Origin: a virus | Length of the DNA: 38,497 nucleotides | Strand: one strand, 5' to 3' | Virus record (IMG/VR): IMGVR_UViG_3300010399_000024 | Span: 1-38,497 of that record | Shown here: positions 17,593 to 25,243 of the stretch, one piece after another | Layout of the letters: each line of letters begins with the position of its first letter | Numbering within the stretch: the stretch's first letter is position 1 | Notes under the pieces: generated by a model | Told to the model about the DNA's origin: nothing | Databases searched by the model: none | Seen by the model: the letters and a program-made list of their open reading frames with translations, nothing else | Position numbers and translations under genes: made by a program

Positions 17593-17985
17593 ATGTCACA
17601 AAATTATTCATGGAATCCAAATATTGGCGCAGTTAATGGCTATGGTAATGTGCCATGCAAAAATGTACGCGGAACCAAATTAGGCGCAACAACTGATACA
17701 TCATTAACGGTTCCTAATATTGTTTCTACCGGCAATATTAGAAATACAGTGCCATTAACTGGCGCTGACACTGGTTTAATCTATGCTAGGATTCAATACG
17801 ACTATAATGCAACTGTATGGGTTGCAAATAATGCAGCGGCAACACCTGATACTAGCGGCACTTTTGCAACGGTTGCAGGCGCTCTTAACCCTGAATGTCT
17901 GTTAGTTAAGGGTGGCGATGTGCTACACTTTTATGCAGCAGCAGCGGCTAACGTGACTGTTGAATTTTATCCGTGGCAAGCATAA
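17593..17985 (+). CDS. Hypothetical virion-associated protein, 130 aa
   Basis: AGGAGA lies ten bases before the start. The protein is low in charge, rich in T, N, A and V, and predicted beta, ending in NVTVEFYPWQA. It lies between two fibre genes and may be a fibre-associated or decoration protein. I do not recognise the family. Confidence 0.55.
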   Translation: MSQNYSWNPNIGAVNGYGNVPCKNVRGTKLGATTDTSLTVPNIVSTGNIRNTVPLTGADTGLIYARIQYDYNATVWVANNAAATPDTSGTFATVAGALNPECLLVKGGDVLHFYAAAAANVTVEFYPWQA

Positions 17986-17994
17986 GGATAGGCA

Positions 17995-20250
17995 ATGAGC
18001 GGAACCACTACCAAGTTTAGCCAGTTTCAAACTGGTAACAATCTAAAAACCAGCGACACAACTGTTGGGTTGCGTGGTGGTTTAAATACGATATTTACTA
18101 ACACTGGCTTGCAAGATTCCGCGGGCGACCAGATATTAACGTATGGCACAAATGCAGGTTACGGTTTAACACTTGAAGGAACAGGTGGCACCATTCTGCC
18201 TAGAGGCTCAACAGCTGATAGACCCCTAGTTACAAGAGGCGCAATACGTCTTAATACAACAACTGGATTTTTTGAATGCTCTGTTGATGGCGTTAGCTGG
18301 GTAGATTTGTCAACCGGCGGCGGCGGAACATCAGTTGCAGGAACTGCAAACCAAATAGATGTAAACACCGTTGGCCCCGTTAGCACTATTTCTCTAGATG
18401 CTGCCCTGATTTTGCCGGGCACACTAACTACATCTCATACTGTTACATTAAGCGGTTTAACAGCGTCAACGATTCTAGGTTTAGATGGTTCAAATAATAT
18501 TATTTCAATTACAGAGCCTTTAGCGCCAACACTTGGCGGAACTGGATTATCTACCTATACATTAGGTGATACTTTATACGCATCAGCCGCAAGCACATTA
18601 GCAAAACTTGCTGGAAATACCACCAATACTATCAAATATTTGGCACAAACAGGTACAGGGGTTGTTAGTGCGGCGCCAGCTTGGACTACAATTTCTGGCG
18701 GTGATATTACAGGCGCGGCTCTTACTGAGGTAAATGATACCAACGTAACCATGACGCTTGGGGGCAGCCCAACTACAGCATTGTTACGCGCAACATCTAT
18801 GACACTAGGTTGGACAGGGCAGCTAGCAGTAACTCGAGGCGGCACTGGTTTAAGCTCTGTTGTACAAGGTGATCTACTTTATGGCTCAGCTGCTAACACT
18901 TTATCAACCCTTACTAAAAGCACGACTGGCACTCAATATTTAGGCAATCAAGGCACTAGCAACAATCCAGCATGGGCGACCATTTCTGGTGGCGACATTA
19001 CTGGCGCTGCCCTTACCAAAACTGACGATACAAATGTGACATTAACACTTGGTGGAACTCCAACCACAGCGCTATTAAGAGCTGCCAGTATTACGGCAGG
19101 ATGGACAGGAACCTTAGCAGAAACTAGAGGCGGCACAAATCAATCTACTTATACATTAGGCGATACACTTTATGCCTCAGCGGCAAATACACTATCAAAA
19201 TTAGCCGGAAATACTGCTGCAACCATTAAGTATTTATCACAAACAGGCACTGGCGCAGTATCAGCAGCCCCGGTATGGTCCACAATCTCTGGTGGCGACA
19301 TAACAGGCGCCGCATTAACTAAAACCGATGACACAAACGTCACGCTGACGCTTGGTGGCACGCCTACAACAGCTTTGTTGCGAGCATCAAGCATTACTGC
19401 TGGCTGGACCGGTCAATTAGCAGTATCACGCGGCGGCACGGGCTTGGCTTCCGCGACAGCTTATGCTGTGCTTTGTGGCGGTACAACATCTACCAATCCT
19501 TTTCAAAGCATTGCTAGCGTTGGAACAAGCGGCCAGGTTTTAACCTCTAATGGTGCCGGCGCATTACCAACATTCCAAAGCAACCCTAGCGGTAGCGGCT
19601 TTAGCGTAGTTAATATTCAAACATTTGTTAGTAGCGGAACTTATACACCAACTGCAAATATGAAATATTGCATTATTGAAACCGTGGGTGGTGGTGGCGG
19701 TGGTGGTGGCGGATTTTCTGCTGCCTCTAATTATCAGGTGGGCGGCGGTGGTGGCGGTGGCGGATATTCAAGAAAGTTTGCGTCTGCGGCAACTATTGGC
19801 GCATCACAAACTGTAACTATTGGTGCCGCTGGTACCGCTGGATCTGCTGGTAATAATAATGGTGGCAATGGTGGTGATACATCTGTAGGTAGCATTTGTA
19901 TTGGTAAGGGCGGCACTGGCGGCAATGGAAGCACTACAGGAGGTGTTACAAATACTCCTGGCGGCGCCGGTGGCGTTGCGGGAACTGGCGATGTTTCAAT
20001 ACCAGGCCAGCGAGGCCTTGCAGGAAGTAATAATAGCTCTGCTACTCTTGCTGGATATTTAGGGAATGGCGGAGCTGCTGCTTGTGGATTTGGTTATGGC
20101 GCGCAAACCGCAACATCCTCTACGCCTACCGCTGGTGTCGCTGGAAATGTATATGGTAGCGGTGGATCTGGCGGCCAATCATTTGGCAACGGTGATGTGG
20201 CTGGGGGCGCAGGTGCTGCTGGTATTGTGGTTATCACGGAATTTATATAA
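17995..20250 (+). CDS. Large tail fibre with tandem repeats and poly-glycine C-terminal domain
   Basis: The 751-residue protein has an N-terminal region with a typical fibre motif (TRGAIRLNTTTGFFECSVDG at about residues 79-98). A repeat region follows (residues about 180-520) in which ISGGDITGAAL, LGGTPTTALLRA and TRGGTGLS recur three times. From about residue 540 (VNIQTFVSSGTYTP, then CIIETVGGGGGGGGG) it carries the same glycine-rich receptor-binding module as the gene at 16365, ending AAGIVVITEFI. It should be a main host-recognition fibre. The minus-strand HNH gene follows 15 bases later. Confidence 0.8.
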   Translation: MSGTTTKFSQFQTGNNLKTSDTTVGLRGGLNTIFTNTGLQDSAGDQILTYGTNAGYGLTLEGTGGTILPRGSTADRPLVTRGAIRLNTTTGFFECSVDGVSWVDLSTGGGGTSVAGTANQIDVNTVGPVSTISLDAALILPGTLTTSHTVTLSGLTASTILGLDGSNNIISITEPLAPTLGGTGLSTYTLGDTLYASAASTLAKLAGNTTNTIKYLAQTGTGVVSAAPAWTTISGGDITGAALTEVNDTNVTMTLGGSPTTALLRATSMTLGWTGQLAVTRGGTGLSSVVQGDLLYGSAANTLSTLTKSTTGTQYLGNQGTSNNPAWATISGGDITGAALTKTDDTNVTLTLGGTPTTALLRAASITAGWTGTLAETRGGTNQSTYTLGDTLYASAANTLSKLAGNTAATIKYLSQTGTGAVSAAPVWSTISGGDITGAALTKTDDTNVTLTLGGTPTTALLRASSITAGWTGQLAVSRGGTGLASATAYAVLCGGTTSTNPFQSIASVGTSGQVLTSNGAGALPTFQSNPSGSGFSVVNIQTFVSSGTYTPTANMKYCIIETVGGGGGGGGGFSAASNYQVGGGGGGGGYSRKFASAATIGASQTVTIGAAGTAGSAGNNNGGNGGDTSVGSICIGKGGTGGNGSTTGGVTNTPGGAGGVAGTGDVSIPGQRGLAGSNNSSATLAGYLGNGGAAACGFGYGAQTATSSTPTAGVAGNVYGSGGSGGQSFGNGDVAGGAGAAGIVVITEFI
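18682..19560 (+). repeat. Three tandem coding repeats of about 97-101 codons
   Basis: Repeat units start at the Trp codons at 18682, 18973 and 19276 (steps of 291 and 303 bases). Each encodes ISGGDITGAAL, then TLGG.PTTALLRA, then a GWTG and RGGT motif. The third unit is incomplete at its end. A partial related unit lies before the first (TLGGTGLSTYTLGDTLYASA). The units differ at many third codon positions, so the duplication is old or under mutation pressure. Confidence 0.75.
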
Positions 20251-20265
20251 GTTAAGAATTTATCA

Positions 20266-20748
20266 TTAGTAGGTGCGCGTATGCAGCTTAACATGTTCAG
20301 AAGGATTCATAATTTGCAAATTTTCGATTCTATTGTCGGATTTATTGTGGTTAATATGATGAACATGCTCATTAGATTTAAGCTGCCTGCCAATAAATTG
20401 TTCCATTATATATCTATGCTCAAGAACTCTTTTACCATTAATTCTAATCCTTATATAAGGAAGGTTTCCAGTTGCGGCAGCCAGTGTATAACATTTTCTA
20501 GAGCAAAACTTTTTAATGTTTTTTCTGCTAGGCGAAATATAAAAAATATTTTTACAAGTTTTACACATGATTTTAAGCTGTCTGTTATTAACAGCTTTTT
20601 TACCCAATATAGATTTAAGTCTTTTGGGCTCTCTCTTGTTTTTCGTCAAATACCAAAGACAGTTACGCGAACATGCAATGGCAGTTTTGGCTCTATATGG
20701 CAAAACTTTAAATTCTTTTCTACAATGTTTACAAATGAGGGTTATCAT
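20266..20748 (-). CDS. HNH endonuclease with zinc knuckles, opposite strand
   Basis: The 160-residue protein has two zinc knuckles (C6/C9-C26/C30 and C62/C65-C82/C86) and a classical C-terminal HNH: E110-H111-R112, then EHVHHINHNKSDNR with H130-H131 and D138-N139, N143-L144 and H152. This is the phage homing type. A longer frame upstream (to 20919) has no HNH character and is an antisense shadow, so I start at MITLICKHC. It is inserted against the direction of all neighbouring genes. Its start codon overlaps that of the plus-strand gene as CATG. Confidence 0.85.
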   Translation of the reverse strand: MITLICKHCRKEFKVLPYRAKTAIACSRNCLWYLTKNKREPKRLKSILGKKAVNNRQLKIMCKTCKNIFYISPSRKNIKKFCSRKCYTLAAATGNLPYIRIRINGKRVLEHRYIMEQFIGRQLKSNEHVHHINHNKSDNRIENLQIMNPSEHVKLHTRTY

Positions 20749-20950
20749 GCCGCTTACCAAAGGTAAATCAAAAAAAACTATAAGTAAAAATATTAGTGAA
20801 TTAGAGCATACAGGAAAGTACGGGCATAAGCAATCTATTGCTATAGCGTTGTCTGAAGCTCGTAAAAGCGGCGCTAAGATTCCTAAGAAACATGCGAAAA
20901 AAACAGCAAAGCATCGCAAGCAAAAAATGGGAGAAATAAGTGGCTACTGA
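20747..20950 (+). CDS. Small lysine-rich protein (DUF6496-like), 67 aa
   Basis: The protein begins MPLTKGKSKKTISKNISELE and continues HTGKYGHKQSIAIALSEARK, a pattern I associate with small phage DUF6496-type proteins. The C-terminus is very basic. GAGGG precedes the start but lies inside the HNH gene of the other strand. First of three basic genes in a row; the role is unknown, perhaps virion DNA binding. Confidence 0.7.
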   Translation: MPLTKGKSKKTISKNISELEHTGKYGHKQSIAIALSEARKSGAKIPKKHAKKTAKHRKQKMGEISGY

Positions 20951-21152
20951 AAAATTACCTAAAAAAATTAAGAAAGGCTCTGTAACAAAACCTAAAAGTG
21001 TTACAAGCGCAAAATTAACTTCGCGCATGAAAAAAGCTTTTACAGATAAATCTAAATCAGAAGGCGCCACACAAAAGATTTATGATACAACTAATGATAA
21101 AGATTCAAAGATTATGAAAAAAGGCAGAAAAGCGCGCAGAGGAGAAATCTAA
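20940..21152 (+). CDS. Lysine-rich basic protein, 70 aa
   Basis: It starts at GTG with GGGAG seven bases before, and overlaps the previous gene by 11 bases. About a quarter of the residues are lysine and there is no hydrophobic core, so it is probably disordered. It ends KKGRKARRGEI and is coupled by TAATG to another basic gene. A nucleic-acid-binding role is plausible but not shown. Confidence 0.65.
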   Translation: MATEKLPKKIKKGSVTKPKSVTSAKLTSRMKKAFTDKSKSEGATQKIYDTTNDKDSKIMKKGRKARRGEI

Positions 21153-21262
21153 TGGCCGCAAAAGAACAGCACTCCAAGAAAAACGATAAGAAAGTTGCTA
21201 AAATGAGTTTAAAGGAAAAGCGTAAAGCTAAAGAAGCCAAACGCACAGGTAAAGATTGTTAA
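21152..21262 (+). CDS. Lysine-rich basic peptide, 36 aa
   Basis: MAAKEQHSKKNDKK begins the frame, which is half lysine, arginine and other polar residues. GGAG lies eight bases upstream. It is coupled to the preceding basic gene. Its end is followed at once by the parS-like palindrome. Confidence 0.55.
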   Translation: MAAKEQHSKKNDKKVAKMSLKEKRKAKEAKRTGKDC

Positions 21263-21265
21263 AAA

Positions 21266-21281
21266 TGTTCCACGTGGAACC
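21266..21281. promoter_or_regulatory. parS-like palindrome TGTTCCACGTGGAACC
   Basis: The 14-bp core GTTCCACGTGGAAC is a perfect palindrome. It equals the parS core known from pseudomonad chromosomes and differs from the Bacillus-type GTTTCACGTGAAAC by one symmetric change. It lies in the only gap (31 bases) between the basic gene cluster and the next virion gene. It could also fold in RNA as a 5-bp stem with an ACGT loop before the ribosome binding site. No ParB-like gene is visible in the genome. Confidence 0.55.
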
Positions 21282-21293
21282 GAGGTAAATTAA

Positions 21294-22316
21294 ATGGCAT
21301 GTTTAAACGTCTGGTGGCCACAAGCAGGTCTTGTGCCAAACACAACTACAACAACTAGCGCAACAACATTGCCTAGCATTGTATATATTCAAACAAATGA
21401 TACATACGCAACAGTTACAACCGCGGGCTATTTAAATAAAGCTGCGCAAATGTATGGCGCGGGTACATTTAATAATTCACAAATGGCGTTGGTTTATACA
21501 ACTGATGACAAAATAGTATGGTTGCAAGTATCTGTGACTTTTTCAGGCGCTACAGCATCTTACAGTTTGGTAACACCGCCTACAGGTAGCGCTTCATTCT
21601 CAAGCATCACTTTAGGCGATGGAAGTGTAAGCGCGCCTACATTGAACTTTAGCGGCAGAACTACAACTGGTCTTTATTCAAGTGCTGCGGCTACTATGGA
21701 TGTAGCGAGCGCTGGCACAAGAGCTGCAACATTTAATTATGCGGCGGGTTCAGCTATTTTCTCTGGCACATCATCTGCCACACCTGGCACGATTCGTGCT
21801 TTGGTTGGCAAATTCAGCGGAACAGCAACCACGATGACATCTGGCAACCTAGTTGGTGTTAGAGGTGAGGTTGATTATGTTGGCGCATCTGGTGGCTTCC
21901 TATATGGCGTACAAGGCAAGTTAATCCCAACCGGCACTCTATCTGGCTCTAGCTGGAATGCTGGCGTATTTGGGCAGTTAGATATTTCTGCTGCAACAGT
22001 TAATGCGGGTCAAACTGCATGTATCTGGGGTGACTATGGTACAACTTCTGGCACAATATCGGATGCTAGTGGAATGCGTGGTATTGCTATGACAAATACT
22101 ACTGCTGCTGTTTTAAATGCCCAAGATTATCGTTATGGTAATGCTACTTATCTGCTAGAATTAGCAGGAGCTGGTGGCACATTAAATTACTACGCGGCCG
22201 CTGGTACTAGTGGTGGTTCTGCGGGTGATGCGGCACATTGTGCGGCACAGCAAGTAATCAAGATTGAGATCAACGGAGTAGCGGCGTATATTCCTGTGTT
22301 TACCCAAAATACCTAA
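21294..22316 (+). CDS. Probable tail fibre or tail-associated protein, 340 aa
   Basis: GAGG precedes the start. The protein is poor in charge and rich in T, S, G and A. It carries LNFSGRTTTGLYSSAAATMD at about residues 118-137, a motif common in phage fibre and tail proteins. A short linker (PPTGSASFSSITLGDG) separates an N-terminal domain from the rest. It follows the fibre cluster and precedes lysis genes. The exact role is unknown. Confidence 0.6.
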   Translation: MACLNVWWPQAGLVPNTTTTTSATTLPSIVYIQTNDTYATVTTAGYLNKAAQMYGAGTFNNSQMALVYTTDDKIVWLQVSVTFSGATASYSLVTPPTGSASFSSITLGDGSVSAPTLNFSGRTTTGLYSSAAATMDVASAGTRAATFNYAAGSAIFSGTSSATPGTIRALVGKFSGTATTMTSGNLVGVRGEVDYVGASGGFLYGVQGKLIPTGTLSGSSWNAGVFGQLDISAATVNAGQTACIWGDYGTTSGTISDASGMRGIAMTNTTAAVLNAQDYRYGNATYLLELAGAGGTLNYYAAAGTSGGSAGDAAHCAAQQVIKIEINGVAAYIPVFTQNT

Positions 22317-22326
22317 GAGGCAGTAA

Positions 22327-22560
22327 ATGTTACAACAAATTGAAACGCGTATAGCGCAATTGACTAGAGAATTAGAGCAAGCAGTTGCTAATCACAATGT
22401 TATTTTTGGCGCATTAAGTGAGGCTAAAAATATGTTGGCATCATTGCAAGCAGGCGCTACAGAAGTAGCAAATGTTGCGGCAAATGTTGAGGATGCAGTA
22501 ACTAAAGTTGAGACATGTTTATCGGAAGGAGAGCAAAATGGAACACAAGCATCACAGTAA
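22327..22560 (+). CDS. Coiled-coil small protein, 77 aa
   Basis: Almost entirely heptad-like helix (MLQQIETRIAQLTRELEQAV, then ANVAANVEDAVTKVE), so it is probably a coiled-coil oligomer. There is no membrane segment. It overlaps the next gene by 23 bases. Its position between a tail gene and lysozyme would suit a chaperone or a small virion protein. Confidence 0.6.
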   Translation: MLQQIETRIAQLTRELEQAVANHNVIFGALSEAKNMLASLQAGATEVANVAANVEDAVTKVETCLSEGEQNGTQASQ

Positions 22561-22714
22561 AATGCACGAAGGCGTTCGTCACAAAGGAAGCACTGAAAAA
22601 AATTCTTGGCATGGCGATAAAGCGCCAAAGTCTGGCAATCACAAACCAGCTAGAACTCCTGGAGTTAGCGGAAATGGTTGCGCAAAAATGAGCTGGAAAG
22701 GCAGTTCATACTAA
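22538..22714 (+). CDS. Histidine/lysine-rich basic protein, 58 aa
   Basis: GGAAGGAGAG precedes the ATG at 22538, which I prefer over an in-frame ATG at 22508. The protein (MEHKHHSKMHEGVRHKG onward) is rich in H, K, G and S, without a hydrophobic core. A role in binding metal or nucleic acid is possible. Its end forms one arm of the hairpin over the lysozyme start. Confidence 0.6.
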   Translation: MEHKHHSKMHEGVRHKGSTEKNSWHGDKAPKSGNHKPARTPGVSGNGCAKMSWKGSSY

Positions 22715-22728
22715 TTTTATAAGTATGA
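22706..22728 (+). promoter_or_regulatory. Hairpin containing the lysozyme start codon
   Basis: TCATACT and AGTATGA form a perfect 7-bp stem with a 9-base loop. The ATG of the lysozyme gene lies in the 3' arm and the stop of the previous gene lies in the loop. There is no recognisable ribosome binding site for lysozyme, so its translation probably depends on ribosomes arriving from upstream and opening the stem. Confidence 0.5.
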
Positions 22729-23243
22729 GCAAATTTTTAGAGGCCGTTACTATGGTTTTGCGCCATGAAGGCGGCCTTGAGCGCAACGAAGATGGCAGCG
22801 ATGCGGGAGGAATCTCGAATCATGGCATTTCATTACGTTTTTATAAGACCATAAAACCAGATGCAACCGCATGGGATATAGAATCGCTATCTATAACAGA
22901 AGCTGAAGATATATATCAGCGTAAATTCTGGATTCCGATGCGCCTTGATGAGATCGAAAATCAAAAACTAACTAATAGAGTTTTAGATTTAGCAGTCAAT
23001 ACAGGTATGAGAGAAGCAGCTCTTATGCTTCAACGCGCCTTAAACTCGATACACCCCAAAATATGCGTTATAGACGGCGTAATAGGCATCAGAACAATAG
23101 CTGCTGCTAATGGTCAAAACCCAGATGCTTTATACAACAGGCTTATATTAGAAGCTACAAAATATTATAATGAGATTAGCCGGCTAGGAAAGAATCACGT
23201 CTTTCTCGATCCATGGCTAATAAGACTGAACGACACGCCTTAA
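22725..23243 (+). CDS. Endolysin, GH108-type N-acetylmuramidase
   Basis: The 172-residue protein has the GH108 signature: HEGG at residues 14-17 with the catalytic glutamate E15, then the SDAGGISNHGIS segment. The second half, from about residue 95 (LDLAVNTG, then MLQRALN and DGVIG), matches the peptidoglycan-binding domain usual in this family. It cuts the glycan strands of the cell wall at lysis. There is no signal peptide, so it needs a holin for export. A small membrane gene follows. Confidence 0.9.
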   Translation: MSKFLEAVTMVLRHEGGLERNEDGSDAGGISNHGISLRFYKTIKPDATAWDIESLSITEAEDIYQRKFWIPMRLDEIENQKLTNRVLDLAVNTGMREAALMLQRALNSIHPKICVIDGVIGIRTIAAANGQNPDALYNRLILEATKYYNEISRLGKNHVFLDPWLIRLNDTP

Positions 23244-23327
23244 ATCTACAATCTCTTACATAGTAATTAGCTTGTTGCCATAGAGGTTGCATTAATACAC
23301 TTTATACTATGTATATAAGGACGAGAA

Positions 23328-23474
23328 ATGAAAAAAGGGATTTTGATTGTGTTTGCGCTTTATCTGGTGGCGTGTGTCTTATATATTATCTATATGGCGC
23401 CACCAGAACACAAATATGAAGAATTAAAGCTCGCCAGAGACAGCATTGAACTACTTGAGCTTATTGCTGAATAA
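23328..23474 (+). CDS. Small membrane or lipoprotein, 48 aa, next to endolysin (lysis candidate)
   Basis: MKKGILIVFALYLVACVLYI is a typical hydrophobic N-terminus; LVAC at residues 13-16 fits a lipobox, but the hydrophobic stretch continues past the cysteine (to about residue 23), so it may simply be a membrane anchor. The rest is charged and helical. AAGGACGAG precedes the start. A spanin-like or holin-like role is plausible from its place after endolysin. Its end overlaps the convergent leftward gene by 14 bases. Confidence 0.65.
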   Translation: MKKGILIVFALYLVACVLYIIYMAPPEHKYEELKLARDSIELLELIAE

Positions 23475-24465
23475 AATTGTTTACCGCCTCTCCTATTGCT
23501 TTCAACAATTTATCATCTCTTGGCTCGTTCCCTTCCATGCCAAAACTAGAAGTTCTAAGCTCTAAGTGGGCAAATAAACCCACGTCACGATTCCCCGCAT
23601 TTTGAGCATTGCCGCCATTAATGTAGCGCGCTTCAACGCAAGTGTTGATTACACCATCGTTTTGTCTAAACCAAGAAGTGCCGGGTGTAAATCCAGGTGG
23701 ATTAATATATGGCAAATTATTTTTAGTTCCTGGCAAGCTTTTAGTGGTCATAGTGAAATTATTGCATTCTTCAAGTGGAAAAGCATCAGTTAATGCATAT
23801 GCAAATTCCCTGCAAATACTAGGGATATTTTGTACAAATTGTGCATTGTAGGCATTGTGTAATAGCAGGTGCATATTAGCACCCCCTTTCATGCCGTGTA
23901 TTTGTATATGCGGCAACTTTGGATAGGCATCATATATCCAGCTAGATACGAATCTAAACAAACATTGCCAAGCATGAGCGCAATCACTATTTGCTCTATT
24001 TGGTTGCCCATCTGCTTTGCCGTGACCGCAATCCCTGCTTGCAGCATTACTAATCATGCATAGTGGTCGCCAGAAATCGTTATTGCCTACAAGCCTAGCC
24101 GTTACTCTAAATACTAAATCAGATTTATTATGTGGGTCCTCGATTACAACCTGTAAAGCTTTAGGGTCAAAGTTCCAATACAGCACTAGTGGCCATTTGC
24201 TAATGTCTTTGTGGCGATAAAATACTAATTCAGGACTATTGTCTAATACATAGCACTGCAAGCCTAAGGTGTCGGTAGCTGCCTTAATAGCATCGGCATT
24301 TTTGGCAACGAGAGCGTCAATGAGAGCTTTTGTGTTATGGCGAGTGGTATCGGATGGATCTACATAATCTTTGATTGGCTGGCCTATAAAATCATTTATA
24401 TTGGCTAATAATGTAGGACTAGTGGAGCATACTTGATAGGTTTTGATTAGCTCTTGTAGAGTCAT
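23461..24465 (-). CDS. Protein of unknown function, 334 aa, possible metal-dependent hydrolase
   Basis: GGAGA lies five bases before the start. The middle shows ASRDCGHGK, NRANSDCAHAW and HIQIHGMKGG, and the end shows GNRDVGLFAHLELR. This order (Asp/His pair, HG motif, late NR and LELR) reminds me of M14-like and poly-gamma-glutamate-hydrolase-type zinc enzymes, but I cannot establish homology. There is no signal peptide or membrane segment. It is the last gene of the leftward operon, next to the lysis genes. If it is a hydrolase, a capsule or peptidoglycan target is possible. Confidence 0.5.
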   Translation of the reverse strand: MTLQELIKTYQVCSTSPTLLANINDFIGQPIKDYVDPSDTTRHNTKALIDALVAKNADAIKAATDTLGLQCYVLDNSPELVFYRHKDISKWPLVLYWNFDPKALQVVIEDPHNKSDLVFRVTARLVGNNDFWRPLCMISNAASRDCGHGKADGQPNRANSDCAHAWQCLFRFVSSWIYDAYPKLPHIQIHGMKGGANMHLLLHNAYNAQFVQNIPSICREFAYALTDAFPLEECNNFTMTTKSLPGTKNNLPYINPPGFTPGTSWFRQNDGVINTCVEARYINGGNAQNAGNRDVGLFAHLELRTSSFGMEGNEPRDDKLLKAIGEAVNNFIQQ

Positions 24466-24681
24466 CTAATTCTCCATTTTAAATTTGTTTGGGTTTTCAT
24501 TCTGGATTTGATTGTTTATTGGTGGCATAGGTTGTGGTAACTGCTCTTGAAATGGCAGTCTAGATGTATGCTTGTCTATAAGATAAGACCAAAACTGCTG
24601 CCTTTGCTTTTGGCTTAATTCAGTATATTGACCATCTTTGTTTCTTCTAAACACTTTAGTCTCTCTGGTTACAGGTATCAT
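24466..24681 (-). CDS. Hypothetical protein, 71 aa
   Basis: A polar protein: a basic N-terminus (RETKVFRRNKDGQYTELSQK), then a proline- and glutamine-rich, probably disordered tail. It overlaps the previous gene as ATGA and ends directly before the 334-residue gene, so the three are one translational unit. No family is recognised. Confidence 0.6.
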   Translation of the reverse strand: MIPVTRETKVFRRNKDGQYTELSQKQRQQFWSYLIDKHTSRLPFQEQLPQPMPPINNQIQNENPNKFKMEN

Positions 24682-24863
24682 GGTCTAGGTCGCCCCAAGC
24701 AACAGCTACAAGCTTCGAGTATAGCATTTTTAAAAGCGTCCCAAGCGCATGGAGGCGCAACTTCAGCGATAGGGATCGCTTCTATTGGAGGAGTTAGAGG
24801 TAATGAGTATGGCGGCTCTATATAGATTCTGGTGCGAAATATACCAAACTGAGGTGTAAACAT
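24678..24863 (-). CDS. Hypothetical proline-rich protein, 61 aa
   Basis: GGAG stands seven bases before the start. The first 40 residues are rich in proline and isoleucine (YIEPPYSLPLTPPIEAIPIA); the end has AFKNAILEACSCC with three cysteines. The stop overlaps the next start as ATGA. The function is unknown. Confidence 0.55.
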   Translation of the reverse strand: MFTPQFGIFRTRIYIEPPYSLPLTPPIEAIPIAEVAPPCAWDAFKNAILEACSCCLGRPRP

Positions 24864-24898
24864 AGGAAATCTCCATTGTTTCTTTTAGTTTAGCAGGT

Positions 24899-25243
24899 TT
24901 ATGGGGTTTCTAAATAGTCCAGCATCTTCGTGCAGTTGTCTCTTAAAGCAATTAATCCGGCTTTATCGTAAATAGTTTCATGCACGCCAGAGTTTTTGTT
25001 TTGCTTTATAACTATTGAGCGATAAAAATCATTGTATTTAATAATAGTTGTTGAGTCGTTGCCAACTATATTGCAGCTGGTATAGGGCGGCTTATTAGCA
25101 AAACGATTGATGATTTTTTCTAAAAGCTGAATATTGAAAAAGTCCCTAGATTCTGGTCTGCCATCGGGATTAACGGGTAACATATTTAAGTCTTTACTGT
25201 TTTTAATTTCTGCAATCAGCTCTTCTGCTTCATCGTTAGTCAT
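24899..25243 (-). CDS. Small protein of the MTESEAQELI family, 114 aa
   Basis: It begins MTNDEAEELIAEIKNSKDLN, a variant of the N-terminal module found in six genes between 24899 and 27008. The tail is longer than in the others and ends KAGLIALRDNCTKMLDYLE, which resembles LTQLRDNINKMLEYLN at the end of the gene at 26639. EKIINRFANK also matches EKIINRFVEA in the gene at 25534. It overlaps the upstream gene by eight bases. The role is unknown. Confidence 0.7.
   Translation of the reverse strand: MTNDEAEELIAEIKNSKDLNMLPVNPDGRPESRDFFNIQLLEKIINRFANKPPYTSCNIVGNDSTTIIKYNDFYRSIVIKQNKNSGVHETIYDKAGLIALRDNCTKMLDYLETP

Noticed and set aside
17006-17620. Proline-rich minus-strand frames opposite the fibre gene
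   Set aside because: They are the reverse complement of glycine codon runs (GGC/GGT), which give proline codons on the other strand.
18159-19934. Several minus-strand frames over the large fibre gene
   Set aside because: They repeat with the tandem units of the fibre and have no translation signals; they are shadows.
20281-20766. Plus-strand frame of 161 codons opposite the HNH gene
   Set aside because: It has no ribosome binding site, a composition without known motifs, and lies antisense to a clear HNH endonuclease.
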